A DNA stretch of 64,000 bases from JANXUR01 sp038229415 (GTDB taxonomy: Bacteria > Acidobacteriota > Terriglobia > Terriglobales > Acidobacteriaceae). A model generated the notes under the pieces. That model was not told the origin of the DNA. It made no database searches and saw only the letters and a list, made by a program, of their open reading frames with translations. The stretch covers positions 14,274-78,273 of the forward strand of contig JBBROM010000017.1 of NCBI GenBank assembly GCA_038229415.1, given 5' to 3'. The translations under genes were made by a program, and so were the position numbers. Shown here piece by piece: positions 9,636 through 18,740 of this stretch (its first letter is position 1; each line of letters opens with the position of its first letter).

Positions 9636-9658
9636 TTCTGTCGCCACGTGGATCAGGA

Positions 9659-12600
9659 CTAAAAGCTAAACCGCGCTTGCACTTCGATCACGCGGCCCGA
9701 CAAGCCGCCCGGCGATTGTCCAAAGATTGGACTCTCGATCCGCGTATTGTCGCTGCCGAAGCCGAAAGGTTGCAGGTTGAGTTTGTTGAACAGGTTGAAG
9801 AAGTTTCCGCGCAGTTCCAACCCGGCGTCTTCCCCCCACAACTTGGTTTTGGGCAGCCCGAATTTCTTCACAATACTGGTGTCAATGTTAAAGTAGCCGG
9901 GACCGCGGCTGGAGTTACGCCCGATTCCCGGAGGCCCCTGAGTGCAGGTGTCGTAGTACGGATAGCCCGGCCGGGTGGTGGGGTCGGCGTTGCCGCACTG
10001 CACAAAACCCGCCTGGCCATTTACGGTGATCGGCTGCCAAGGCAGAAGCAATCCCGGATAGTTGGCGAACGGTGTGATGAAATTGCTGTTTGAGATGCCC
10101 GTGCCGGGTTGCTTCAACAGCTTCGATGGACGGGTGGGGCCAATGGTTTGCGCGCTGGTGATGGCGACCGAATTCAGTTGGCCGGTGACCGGCGTCCAGG
10201 GGAACCCGGTGTGCCAGGTGGCGATGCCGTTGAGCTGCCACCCGCCCAAAATCTTGCCCGTCCACGAGGAATGGTCATGGAAGAAGGGCAAGTCGTAGAG
10301 CGTGAAGAAGCTGAGAGTGTGCTTCGCGTCAAAGTCCGACGGGCCATGCTCGGTGTTGGGGTGCGCCGGATCGGTTTGATTGGTGACCGCGCCGGGACCT
10401 TCGTTGGAAAGCTGATCAATGCTCTTGCTGAAACGATACTGCGCATCAAACAGCAGGCCATTGGTAAATTGGCGGCGCAGCCGGACGTTCATTGAGTTGA
10501 AGTTGGAGTTGATGTCGCTGGTAGGAATGTATACCGCGAAGAAAGAGTTGCTCGGCTTCTGCAGGAAGTTTTGATTGACCAGCCGCGGCAGGCGATGGCC
10601 TACGCTGCCTTGAAATCCGACGGATGCAATCAGGCTGTGTGGAAGCCGGTGCTCATATTCCAGCGAATAGAGATAGACATACGGATCGCGGAACTTTGGC
10701 GTGCCTCCGTAAATCTCCACCCCTTGATCAAAGGTGCATCCCACGTCGCCGCAGACTCCACCGGTCTTGGGGTCAATACCGAACGCAAGCTTAGGATTCG
10801 CCGGATAGCTATTGAAAGCTGTGCTGCTCCCGAGCGCATAAAGAATGGTGCCATCAGCGTAGGGTGAACCAAAGACGTCGCCGCCAGCCGTGCCGGCCGT
10901 GCCGCAGCACAAGCCGAAGCGCGCATAATTCGGAGGGTTAAACGCAGCGTTGCCGAACTGCACGTCGTCCGGGCGGTTGAAGGCGATGCCAAAGCCTCCG
11001 CGGATTACGGTGTTGTTGCCGTAAGCGGCGGGGCTCCAAGCGAATCCGATGCGCGGGCCGAAGTCTCTCCTGGTGGGTTGGATCAGCGTATTCACCGGCC
11101 CCACGGTGGCGGTGGATAGCACGCCGCCCGAGCCAAAGGTGATGTTGGAAAGAGCGCCTTTGCTGTCGCTGAACGGGCTGAAGTACTCCCAACGCACGCC
11201 GAGGTTCACCGTCAGGTTAGGCCGCACCTTCCAGTCATCCTGCAAGAAGACGGCATAGTCTTTGGAGCGGAGGTATCGTTTGGCATTCGCAGGACCTCCG
11301 GTTTGGGGATTGGCATCAATCCCTTCAAAGATCGGCGCATCATTGGCAAAGTTCCAGATCAAGTGACTCACGTAGATGGGCCGAGCCTGACCGCTGAGGT
11401 CGTTGTTATTCTGGTCCGCGGCAAAGTCGAAGCCGGCTTTGATGGTTTGACTACCGACCGTCTTAGTCACGGTGTCGCGGAGGTTGTAGGTGTTTTCCAC
11501 AAAGACCGCCGGGGTGGTGGATCCCTGCGCCGCTCCGAACCGAATGCGGTCGAAGTTGTTGCCTTCAATTTCAATCCGGGGAATCCCGAAGTTCACATTG
11601 CTTGTGCTGGCCACTTGATTGAAGTTGAACCGGGTGAAGTTCGCCCGAAATTCGTTGATCAGGGTCGGGCTAAAGAGGCGAATGAACGAGATGGATTGCA
11701 CCTGGTTGACTGGGGTTTTGCGCAGGTCTTGTTGCGGCCGGCTGCGGCCAGCCCCGTCAGCCCCAAGGTCATTAAAAAGCGTGAAGTAGGTACTGTAAGC
11801 AAACTGGTTGTGCCCCTGGTTAAAGTCCACACGGCCGTTGAACTGGTTGCCGCTGGTGGTGCCTGGCAGCGCCAGGGTCACGTACTGGATATCAGGCGTG
11901 TTGGGATCGAGCCCGCCACCGATTTGGCCACTGCCAACAAGGCCAGCAAGGGCCCCGGTGAATGGCAGATAGGTACCGGTCGCGCCAAACGGCGAGCCGA
12001 TGTTGACTCCGCCGGTCGCGCCACTGCCCACCACCACGCACTGCGGGTTTTCTGGGGCATCGGAGAGCCCGGCCAAGGCGCAGGTGGGTGTAAGCACTGA
12101 CGCGATTCGAGGTGCCACGCCCGCCGAGTTCACGATGGCGTCCGCGATGCTGCCAGGGCGTGCGCTGGCGATAAGTTGGCGGAACTGGGCGGTTTCCACC
12201 CAGGTTGGGGTCGAGGTGCCGCTGTTATTGCTTCGCAGACCCTCGTAAGAAAAGAATGCGAACAGTTTGTCCTTCACAATTGGGGCACCCAGGCTGCCGC
12301 CGAACTGGCGGAACTTGTCTTGCGACCGCACCGTCGGAGCGTTGTTGGGCCCACCATAGCGATTGTAGGAATTAAAGTTCGGATCCTGGTATTTAAAGAA
12401 GGCAGAGCCATGTAGTAGATTGGTGCCGCTCTTGCTCACCACCTTCACCTGTGCCCCGGCTCCCCGGCCATCTTCCGCCGAATAGGAACTCGAAAGTACC
12501 GAGATTTCCTGCACCGATTCCTGATTCGGGGTGATTACCGCCGAACCGCCATATTGCAGACTGTTGACTCCGACTCCATCAATGCTGAAGTTGTTGGCGC

Positions 12601-13228
12601 TCTGCCGCTGTCCGTTGGCAACCGCCTGCACCGCATTTTCGGTCTGAAAAATCGAAGAGTTGGAGCCGCCCGGACTGGTCTGGTTCGGCAGGTTGGTGGC
12701 TCCGCCGCTTCCATTGCGCGAGCCATCGCCAAACACTCCCGGAGTGAGCCGCAGCAGTTCATAGGGATCACGACCGTTCTGCGGCAGACGCTGTACCTCT
12801 GCGTCGGTGATCGTGTTGCCAGTGTTCGCGCTCTCGGTGTGCAGAGCCTCGGCCGTAGCGCTGACGGTGACCTCGTCTGCGACCGCGCCCACTTGCACTG
12901 TGACGTTGAAGCCACGAGGTTCTTCCGCCGCCACTTCTACATCTTTGGCGACCGCCTTCTTGAAGCCCTTCGCCTCCACCGTAACCGTGTACTTGGCAGG
13001 AGGCAGTTCGCTGATGTGGTAGTAGCCCTGGTTCGAAGAGACCGCACTGCGACTCAGGCCAGTGTCCTGATTCAGGATGACCACATTGGCGCCGCTGACC
13101 ACACCCCCGGTGGAATCTTGAATGGTGCCCTGAATGCTCGCCTTGAACTGCGCCATCCCAGGGGCCGCAGCTAGCAGCAACAGCGCCGGAATAACGAACA
13201 TGGTTCTGACGAATCTTAAACTTGACAT
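9659..13228 (-). CDS. TonB-dependent receptor, Oar-like, with carboxypeptidase-regulatory domain
   Basis: Outer-membrane transporter of 1189 aa for a carbohydrate or similar ligand. ATG 13228 has CGGAGG six bases upstream. A signal peptide ends at APGMAQ. Next comes a carboxypeptidase-D regulatory-like domain (SIQGTIQDSTGGVVSGANV to ISELPPAKYTVTVEAKGF), then a plug-like segment (DAEVQRLPQNGRDPYELLRLTPGV) and a long beta-barrel ending in aromatic ARFSF. This architecture is expanded in Acidobacteria. The promoter is flanked by two LacI-type operator motifs. The gene faces the GH3/GH144-like pair, which suggests import of the oligosaccharides they produce. Confidence 0.92.
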   Translation of the reverse strand: MSSLRFVRTMFVIPALLLLAAAPGMAQFKASIQGTIQDSTGGVVSGANVVILNQDTGLSRSAVSSNQGYYHISELPPAKYTVTVEAKGFKKAVAKDVEVAAEEPRGFNVTVQVGAVADEVTVSATAEALHTESANTGNTITDAEVQRLPQNGRDPYELLRLTPGVFGDGSRNGSGGATNLPNQTSPGGSNSSIFQTENAVQAVANGQRQSANNFSIDGVGVNSLQYGGSAVITPNQESVQEISVLSSSYSAEDGRGAGAQVKVVSKSGTNLLHGSAFFKYQDPNFNSYNRYGGPNNAPTVRSQDKFRQFGGSLGAPIVKDKLFAFFSYEGLRSNNSGTSTPTWVETAQFRQLIASARPGSIADAIVNSAGVAPRIASVLTPTCALAGLSDAPENPQCVVVGSGATGGVNIGSPFGATGTYLPFTGALAGLVGSGQIGGGLDPNTPDIQYVTLALPGTTSGNQFNGRVDFNQGHNQFAYSTYFTLFNDLGADGAGRSRPQQDLRKTPVNQVQSISFIRLFSPTLINEFRANFTRFNFNQVASTSNVNFGIPRIEIEGNNFDRIRFGAAQGSTTPAVFVENTYNLRDTVTKTVGSQTIKAGFDFAADQNNNDLSGQARPIYVSHLIWNFANDAPIFEGIDANPQTGGPANAKRYLRSKDYAVFLQDDWKVRPNLTVNLGVRWEYFSPFSDSKGALSNITFGSGGVLSTATVGPVNTLIQPTRRDFGPRIGFAWSPAAYGNNTVIRGGFGIAFNRPDDVQFGNAAFNPPNYARFGLCCGTAGTAGGDVFGSPYADGTILYALGSSTAFNSYPANPKLAFGIDPKTGGVCGDVGCTFDQGVEIYGGTPKFRDPYVYLYSLEYEHRLPHSLIASVGFQGSVGHRLPRLVNQNFLQKPSNSFFAVYIPTSDINSNFNSMNVRLRRQFTNGLLFDAQYRFSKSIDQLSNEGPGAVTNQTDPAHPNTEHGPSDFDAKHTLSFFTLYDLPFFHDHSSWTGKILGGWQLNGIATWHTGFPWTPVTGQLNSVAITSAQTIGPTRPSKLLKQPGTGISNSNFITPFANYPGLLLPWQPITVNGQAGFVQCGNADPTTRPGYPYYDTCTQGPPGIGRNSSRGPGYFNIDTSIVKKFGLPKTKLWGEDAGLELRGNFFNLFNKLNLQPFGFGSDNTRIESPIFGQSPGGLSGRVIEVQARFSF

Positions 13229-13310
13229 ATTGCCTCCGCTAGAATATCTAGAATTTTCAGCCGTGCACGCGCGTTCCACGCCACCATGGCATCGCGCTGA
13301 TCACCCAAAC

Positions 13311-13390
13311 GCTAAAACGATTATCTAGCGAATGCTGGGCGAGTATAGTCATCGGCCAGAGACATTGTCAATGTTTCTTAAACGATTTAG
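13311..13390 (-). promoter_or_regulatory. TonB-receptor promoter with two flanking LacI-type operators
   Basis: On the minus strand a consensus TTGACA (13366-13371) and TATACT (13342-13347) are 18 bases apart, putting the start of transcription near 13335. CTAAAACGATTA (13312-13323) lies just downstream of that and TTAAACGATTTA (13378-13389) just upstream of the -35. Their centres are about 66 bp apart, a spacing compatible with a repression loop. Confidence 0.62.
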
Positions 13391-13503
13391 TAGAGGAAAA
13401 TAAACAGGATGGTTCAGAAATTGCATCGAAGATGATCTATGGAAATTGGAAAGGGAAAGCGGGAGCTGGAGTCACGCTTGAATATTCGCAGCTTGGAATC
13501 AAT

Positions 13504-15243
13504 CTACTGCGGGACGGCTACGTTGCCCGAAGGCGGTGCAGCGACAGGCTCTTCCACAGTAATTTTATGGTCGCCACGCACCTCTTTCAGGGTCTGCATG
13601 ATGCCGCTGGGCCAACGAACCTCCAAGGAACTTGCCGTAGCGTCGCGGCCCAGACCGAAGTGAACTCGTTTGTCACTGGCGGAAAGATAGCTGCCTGCGG
13701 TGGAGACGGTCGCGGTCTGCGTACCGGACGAAGTCACGACCTGCACGACTGCGCCGATGCCATCGCGATTGCTCTTGTGTCCCACGAGTTGTACTTGCAG
13801 CCAGTGGTTCGTGGTGCTGGTTTCGTTGTGGAGGATGTAGAGCGGGCCACCGTTGGTTGCAACCACGGCATCGAGCCGGCCATCGTTGTCAATGTCGCCC
13901 ACCGCGACGCCTCGCGACGCCCATGCTTCCTTGAACACGCTGCCGGAGTTAGCGGAAACGTCCACAAACCGTTCTCCGGTATTCCGAAGCAACAACATCG
14001 GCTCCTTGTAGTGCAGATGCGGCATGGTCAGCGCGATGGTGTCCAGAACGTGGCTCTGTGCAATCAGCAGATCCTTCCAGCCGTCGTTGTCGTAGTCGAG
14101 AAAGCGCACGCCCCAGCCGGAGTGCAGCAACGAAATGACGCCAAGGCCTGAAGCATTCGTGGTGTAGTTGAAGTTGCCGTCGCGCGTGTTCTGGTAAAGG
14201 GCGTAGGTTTGGTTGGCCAGGTCGGTCACCACCAGATCGGGCCAGCCGTCATTATCGTAGTCGGCAAAGTCCACGCCCATCCCGGCGAACGCCTTGCCGT
14301 CCCCATCCAGCGCCGCCAGGCTGAGAAGGGCCACTTCTTCAAATTTTCCGCCGCCCAAGTTGTGATACAGATATTGCGCAATCGAATCATTCGCGACGAA
14401 CACATCCACGCGTCCATCGTGATCGTAGTCTGCGAGTGCAATACCCAGGCCCTTGCCTGGCTTGGCGATGCCTGACTTCTGGGTGATGTCGGTAAAGTGT
14501 CCGTTGCCGTCGTTGTGATATACCAGCGGTGTTTCCGCTGCAAACTGGTCGGGATGGCAATAGGCGCGATAGCCCTCCCGCTTTTCGCCGCACCAGATGT
14601 CCGGAAAATCCCACTTCATGTAGCGCAGCACCACAAGGTCGAGCAAGCCATCGTTGTCGAGGTCCACCCAAGCGGCGCTGGTAGACCAGCCACTGCCCGC
14701 GACGCCAGCCTTCTCGGTGACCTCGGTGAAGGTGCCGTCGCCGTTGTTGTGATAAAGCTTGTTTCCGCCAAAGGCAGTGACGTAGAGGTCTTCATAACCG
14801 TCATTGTCGTAATCGGCCACGGCAACCCCCATGCCGTAACCAGCGCCCTGCAATCCAGCCTTTTCGGTGACGTCAGAAAAAGTGCCGTCCGCATTTTGGT
14901 GGAAGAGGCGGTTCCAATCAGCGGGCGAGGCCTTTTGCGGGACGGCGCCCTTAGCGGTTGGATCGGCAAGCGGCGCTCCGTTGACGGCGAAGATGTCGAG
15001 CCGCCCGTCATTGTCGTAGTCAAACAGAGCGACGCCGGGGCCCATGGTTTCGAGAAGATAGCGCTTGGAGGTATGCGAGGAAACGTGCGTGAAGTGCACG
15101 CCTAGGCGCTCGGTGACATTGCGAAAATTACCCGGCACCGGAGCGGGAGCGGGCTTAGGTGTCGCCTGACCGAAGAGGAGTGGCACACAACTCACGAGCG
15201 TCAGGAATAGGCTCAGCCGTCGGTGCAGAAAGTGTGTACTCAC
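13504..15243 (-). CDS. CRTAC1 family protein (FG-GAP/VCBS repeats with ASPIC/UnbV C-terminus)
   Basis: Exported 579-aa protein. GTG 15243 gives a clear signal peptide (RRLSLFLTLVSCVPLLFGQ); a longer frame up to 15429 would overlap the isomerase gene. Many calcium-binding-like repeats of the form D-x-D-N-D-G occur (for example FDYDNDGRLDIFAVN, ADYDNDGYEDLYV, LDYDNDGWKDLLI), as in an integrin-like seven-bladed propeller. The C-terminal ASPIC/UnbV domain spans WLQVQLVGHKSNRDGIGAVV to GPGRDATASSLEVRWPSG-like sequence. The function of this large acidobacterial family is unknown; adhesion or polysaccharide binding is possible. It follows the arabinose operon but probably has its own promoter. Confidence 0.88.
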   Translation of the reverse strand: MSTHFLHRRLSLFLTLVSCVPLLFGQATPKPAPAPVPGNFRNVTERLGVHFTHVSSHTSKRYLLETMGPGVALFDYDNDGRLDIFAVNGAPLADPTAKGAVPQKASPADWNRLFHQNADGTFSDVTEKAGLQGAGYGMGVAVADYDNDGYEDLYVTAFGGNKLYHNNGDGTFTEVTEKAGVAGSGWSTSAAWVDLDNDGLLDLVVLRYMKWDFPDIWCGEKREGYRAYCHPDQFAAETPLVYHNDGNGHFTDITQKSGIAKPGKGLGIALADYDHDGRVDVFVANDSIAQYLYHNLGGGKFEEVALLSLAALDGDGKAFAGMGVDFADYDNDGWPDLVVTDLANQTYALYQNTRDGNFNYTTNASGLGVISLLHSGWGVRFLDYDNDGWKDLLIAQSHVLDTIALTMPHLHYKEPMLLLRNTGERFVDVSANSGSVFKEAWASRGVAVGDIDNDGRLDAVVATNGGPLYILHNETSTTNHWLQVQLVGHKSNRDGIGAVVQVVTSSGTQTATVSTAGSYLSASDKRVHFGLGRDATASSLEVRWPSGIMQTLKEVRGDHKITVEEPVAAPPSGNVAVPQ

Positions 15244-15249
15244 TAGCCG

Positions 15250-15255
15250 ATTATA
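15250..15255 (-). promoter_or_regulatory. Perfect TATAAT -10 element upstream of a GTG start
   Basis: On the minus strand TATAAT is followed by six bases and then the GTG at 15243, so the transcript may be leaderless. No clear -35 and no Shine-Dalgarno are visible. The same spacing is seen at the LacI gene. Confidence 0.4.
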
Positions 15256-15283
15256 GTGGTGGAGAAAGCTCCTGCGCCCGCCG

Positions 15284-16699
15284 CTATCGCCCGTGCCACT
15301 CGGTATCCCAGCCAAGATAGCGCGTCGCAGCTTCGTGCAGGGCTCCGGCGTGAGTGCTGAGGTTGGCGGCAACGTGATGCTCAAAACCGTTCTCGCAGAT
15401 ATAGCGCAGCAACTTCTGCATGTCCGCAATCTCGACTACGCCCGCACCCCCGAAGGTGTTGAGCGCATCGTCGGTGAAGCGGCCACTGCCCACATAGCCG
15501 ACGATCTTGCCTGTAAAGTCGTCGGTGGAGAAACGCGCAAACGTCATCGGAGATGCTTTCACCTTGCCGACGCAGGTGCCGAAGGTGTTTTCCTTGCCCA
15601 CGGTGCCGGCAATGATCTCCTGGAAGTCCATGCGAACGTCCTGGAAGAAGTGCTTGGGCAAGTTGCTACAGTGGAAGCAGACCGCCTTGTTGGGGTCGTC
15701 GCCGTAATTGTTGTTCCAGTCGAGCAGCGCGCTGGGCGTGCCCGAAGCCAGTTGCAGCATGTGCATGCTGATGACGCCGCAGATATCCACTTCGCAGGCG
15801 CTCGACATCAACTCGTTGCTCATCATGCTCATCACTGTGCACGGAACGACGCCGAGGTTTTCTTCGATTGAGGTCCAGCATTGCACCGCGCTGATAGCGA
15901 CTTCGGTTTCCTGCATCCAGGTTTCCACCACCGAGGCCAGCTTCGCCATCTTGAGCAGCGCTGGCTTCGGCACGCCGGAGGTCGAGACATAGGCCTCGAT
16001 GGCGGCGAGTTTGGCGATGGCGGAAGGATCATCGTCCTTCATGCGTTCGATTCGGCCGAGGACTTCAGAGAGATCTAGCGTCTCTACGCTGATGCCGTTG
16101 CGTTCGAGCAGTTTCTCGCTGTAGCGGACGGTGTTGAAGGCTGTGGGTCGGGCGCCGATTGCACCCACGCGCAAGTTGCGCAGACCCTTGACGACGCGGC
16201 AGACCGCAGCGAACCACGCGAGGTCTTCTCCAAATCCTGGCGAACTTGGCGATACGGTGTGCAACGCGGTCAGCGAGTAAGGAATGCCATACTGCTTCAA
16301 ATTGTTGCAAGCTGACATCTTGCCGCAGAAGCTGTCGCGGCGCGACGCAATCGTCATCTGTCGCGGATCGTCGGGCGTCGCTTGTACCAGCACCGGCACG
16401 TTCAGCCCGGCCCAGCGCAGCGTGTCAGCTATAGGACGCTCTTCACCAAAGTTCGGCAGGGTAACGATCACGCCATCAATCCGGCTGGCGTTTTGCTTGA
16501 ACAGATCAGCGCACTTGCGGGCGTCCTGTAGAGTCTGCACCGCGCCATGCTGCGTCTGCTCCGGCGTGAGTACCACGACATCCATGCCCGCGGCTGTCAG
16601 CACTGCGATCATCTCTTCCCGTCCGGTTTTCGCCAAGTGGTGCGGGAAAAATCCCCGGCTGCCCACAATCACGCCCATCGTCATCTTACGATTCGACAT
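15284..16699 (-). CDS. L-fucose/L-arabinose isomerase family protein
   Basis: 471-aa protein resembling the fucose/arabinose isomerase superfamily (COG2407-like), which interconverts aldoses and ketoses with a divalent metal. Recognisable segments are GVIVGSRGFFPHHLAKTGREEM at the start, VIVTLPNFGEERPIADTLR, LRVGAIGARPTAFNTVRYSEKLLE, EVDICGVISMHMLQLASGTPSALLDWNN and the C-terminal FEHHVAANLSTHAGALHEA. ATG 16699 has AGAGGG upstream. Being in an operon with AraD and a sugar symporter, it probably acts on L-arabinose, but no ribulokinase gene is present in the window. L-fucose or another 6-deoxy sugar is an alternative. Confidence 0.82.
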   Translation of the reverse strand: MSNRKMTMGVIVGSRGFFPHHLAKTGREEMIAVLTAAGMDVVVLTPEQTQHGAVQTLQDARKCADLFKQNASRIDGVIVTLPNFGEERPIADTLRWAGLNVPVLVQATPDDPRQMTIASRRDSFCGKMSACNNLKQYGIPYSLTALHTVSPSSPGFGEDLAWFAAVCRVVKGLRNLRVGAIGARPTAFNTVRYSEKLLERNGISVETLDLSEVLGRIERMKDDDPSAIAKLAAIEAYVSTSGVPKPALLKMAKLASVVETWMQETEVAISAVQCWTSIEENLGVVPCTVMSMMSNELMSSACEVDICGVISMHMLQLASGTPSALLDWNNNYGDDPNKAVCFHCSNLPKHFFQDVRMDFQEIIAGTVGKENTFGTCVGKVKASPMTFARFSTDDFTGKIVGYVGSGRFTDDALNTFGGAGVVEIADMQKLLRYICENGFEHHVAANLSTHAGALHEAATRYLGWDTEWHGR

Positions 16700-16727
16700 T
16701 GAACCCTCTGTTGTGCAAATGCGGAAA

Positions 16728-16967
16728 CTAGGAATGTGCTGCCAGGCGCTTGCGTTCTTGCGCGGGTGAAAAGCGCGCGGTGTAGATCAGTCCGAGCACC
16801 AGCAATATGCCGCCCCACCAAATGTTGGCGTGCAAGTCGTAGAGCACAACGCGATTCTCCGGTGGCGACACCAGTTCGTAGATTCCGGTTGCAAAAATCA
16901 AGGCCCCATTGACCAGCAAGGACACTCCGATAAAAAACCATATTGATAGCAATTCACCAGATTTCAT
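16728..16967 (-). CDS. Small two-helix membrane protein next to the SSS symporter
   Basis: 79-aa protein with two predicted membrane helices (about residues 8-30 and 48-65) joined by a short loop PPENRVVLYDLHAN, and a basic C-terminus. ATG 16967 has a good TAAGGAG eight bases upstream. It lies 9 bases after the symporter stop and before the isomerase, so it is surely part of the operon. I do not recognise a named family. By position it could be a small accessory subunit of the symporter, as seen for other SSS transporters with small membrane partners; that is inference. Confidence 0.75.
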   Translation of the reverse strand: MKSGELLSIWFFIGVSLLVNGALIFATGIYELVSPPENRVVLYDLHANIWWGGILLVLGLIYTARFSPAQERKRLAAHS

Positions 16968-16976
16968 CGTTTCTCC

Positions 16977-18740
16977 TTACCAAAAAATGACTTGCAAAAT
17001 CACAAACACAACAGCTACCACTGCTCCCCAGAACACGGGACGGTGAAGTAGCGAAACATTTCCCACGCTTGGAATCGGCGTCATACCATAGACAAGGCCA
17101 GTGAGCTCGGCGTCGGGCTTGGGTTTCGTCACCAGACTGACCGCCACAGTCACGAATACGCAGATTAGCCAACACCATAACGCGCGGAACATATTCTGCG
17201 CCTGGTCCTGTGCCTGCGTGGACAGGGCTAAGTACTTCAGGATGCTGGGGTCGAACTTTGCCCAGGCATACATTCCGACGGAAGACAGCGTCCCGGCAAG
17301 CAGTCCCCAGAACCCGCCCTGCGGTGTAGCGCGCTTCCACAGCATGCCGAGGATCACCGTGCCAAACAGCGGCGCGATGAAGAAGCTGAACAGCGCCTGC
17401 ACATAGTCCATGATGCTCTGTGCTTCCATCACCAAGTACGCGGTACCGATGCTGACCGCCACCCCGATCAGAGTGCACCAGCGGCCCATGCTCACTTTCG
17501 ATTGATCGGAAGCGTTCTTATTGATGAGCGCCCCATAAATGTCATACGTCCACACCGTGGCGAACGCACTCACGTTACCCGCCATACCGGACATGAAGCC
17601 CGCGATCAGTGCGGTAATCCCAAGACCCAGCAGACCCGGCCCGCAGTAACGGGCCAACATCAGCGGAAGCACCTCATCGTAGCCATGCAGTCCCTGCGCG
17701 CGTCCCGCAGCCGACCACGCCAGATCGCCCGGCACCAGCCGTAGCAGCTCGCCGGTATGGGGATCGCGCAGCAACGCTAATCCCAATAACCCGGGAAGAA
17801 TGACAATAAACGGCACCAGCATCTTGAACGCTGCGCCGATAATGGGCGCCAACTCCGCGGAGCGAAGATCTTTGGCGGCGAGCACACGCTGCACCACTAG
17901 AAAATCGGTGGTCCAGTAGCCCATCGAAATGACCGCGCCAAGTCCAAAGACGATGCCGATCCAGTTGATCCCCATGGGGTTGTTTCCAAAGTCGCCAAGG
18001 GTGGACCACAGATGCGTATAAGACCCGGCGTTGGCGACGTGCTGCGCGGTGAGATTCTCCAAAACGCGCAGTTTTAATCCACCCCAGCCGCCCGCTTCGA
18101 TCAGCCCCAGAATCGGGATGAGCATCGCGCCAGCCCAGATCAAAAAGAACTGCAGTACTTCATTGAAAATTGCCGAGCGCAATCCGCCCAGCCCCACGTA
18201 TATTGCCACTGTAATCGAGGAGACCCAGATACTGAAATGAAGATCCCAACCCAGCACCACCCGCATCACCACCGCCATGGCGTACATATTGATGCCGCTC
18301 ATCAGCACGGTCATGAAGGCGAAGGAGATGGAAGACAGCGCCTGACTTGAGGTGCCAAAACGCAACTTCAGATAGCCCGGCACAGAATGGGTCTTGCTGA
18401 TGTGATAGAAGGGCATCATCACCAGCGCCAGGAAGAGCATCGCCGGGATGGCGCCGATCCAGTACCAGTGAGCCGCGAGAATACCGTACTTGTAGGCGTT
18501 CCCCGCCCAGCCCATCAGTTCGAGTGACCCCAGATTGGCGGACAAAAACGCGAGCCCGGCCACCCATGCTGTCATTTCCCGTCCGGCCATGAAAAAGTCT
18601 TCGCCGGTGTTCGATCTTCCCTTCAGATGAATGCCGATCCACAGTACAAGCGCAAAGTAGAAGACGATGATGACCCCATCCACAATGGAAAGATGGACGA
18701 GACGAGACGGAGCTGCGAGTAGGGCCGCGAACGGTATCAT
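16977..18740 (-). CDS. Sodium:solute symporter (SSS family), probable sugar transporter
   Basis: 587-aa inner-membrane protein of the SSS/SGLT type. It begins with IVDGVIIVFYFALVLWIGIHLKGRSNTGEDFFMAGREMTAWVAGLAFLSANLGSLELMGWAGNAYKYG, the typical SGLT-branch start, and has about 13-14 hydrophobic helices. The sugar-transporter signature-like GLGGLRSAIFNEVLQFFLIWAG is present. Its ATG overlaps the araD stop as ATGA (18737-18740), so translation is coupled. With AraD and an aldose isomerase as neighbours it most likely imports L-arabinose or a related sugar with sodium. Confidence 0.9.
   Translation of the reverse strand: MIPFAALLAAPSRLVHLSIVDGVIIVFYFALVLWIGIHLKGRSNTGEDFFMAGREMTAWVAGLAFLSANLGSLELMGWAGNAYKYGILAAHWYWIGAIPAMLFLALVMMPFYHISKTHSVPGYLKLRFGTSSQALSSISFAFMTVLMSGINMYAMAVVMRVVLGWDLHFSIWVSSITVAIYVGLGGLRSAIFNEVLQFFLIWAGAMLIPILGLIEAGGWGGLKLRVLENLTAQHVANAGSYTHLWSTLGDFGNNPMGINWIGIVFGLGAVISMGYWTTDFLVVQRVLAAKDLRSAELAPIIGAAFKMLVPFIVILPGLLGLALLRDPHTGELLRLVPGDLAWSAAGRAQGLHGYDEVLPLMLARYCGPGLLGLGITALIAGFMSGMAGNVSAFATVWTYDIYGALINKNASDQSKVSMGRWCTLIGVAVSIGTAYLVMEAQSIMDYVQALFSFFIAPLFGTVILGMLWKRATPQGGFWGLLAGTLSSVGMYAWAKFDPSILKYLALSTQAQDQAQNMFRALWCWLICVFVTVAVSLVTKPKPDAELTGLVYGMTPIPSVGNVSLLHRPVFWGAVVAVVFVILQVIFW

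Noticed and set aside
11303..12100. 265-aa plus-strand frame opposite the TonB receptor, and many other long antisense frames
   Set aside because: They are shadows of strongly coding genes on the other strand, with no domains or start signals, and arise from high GC content.
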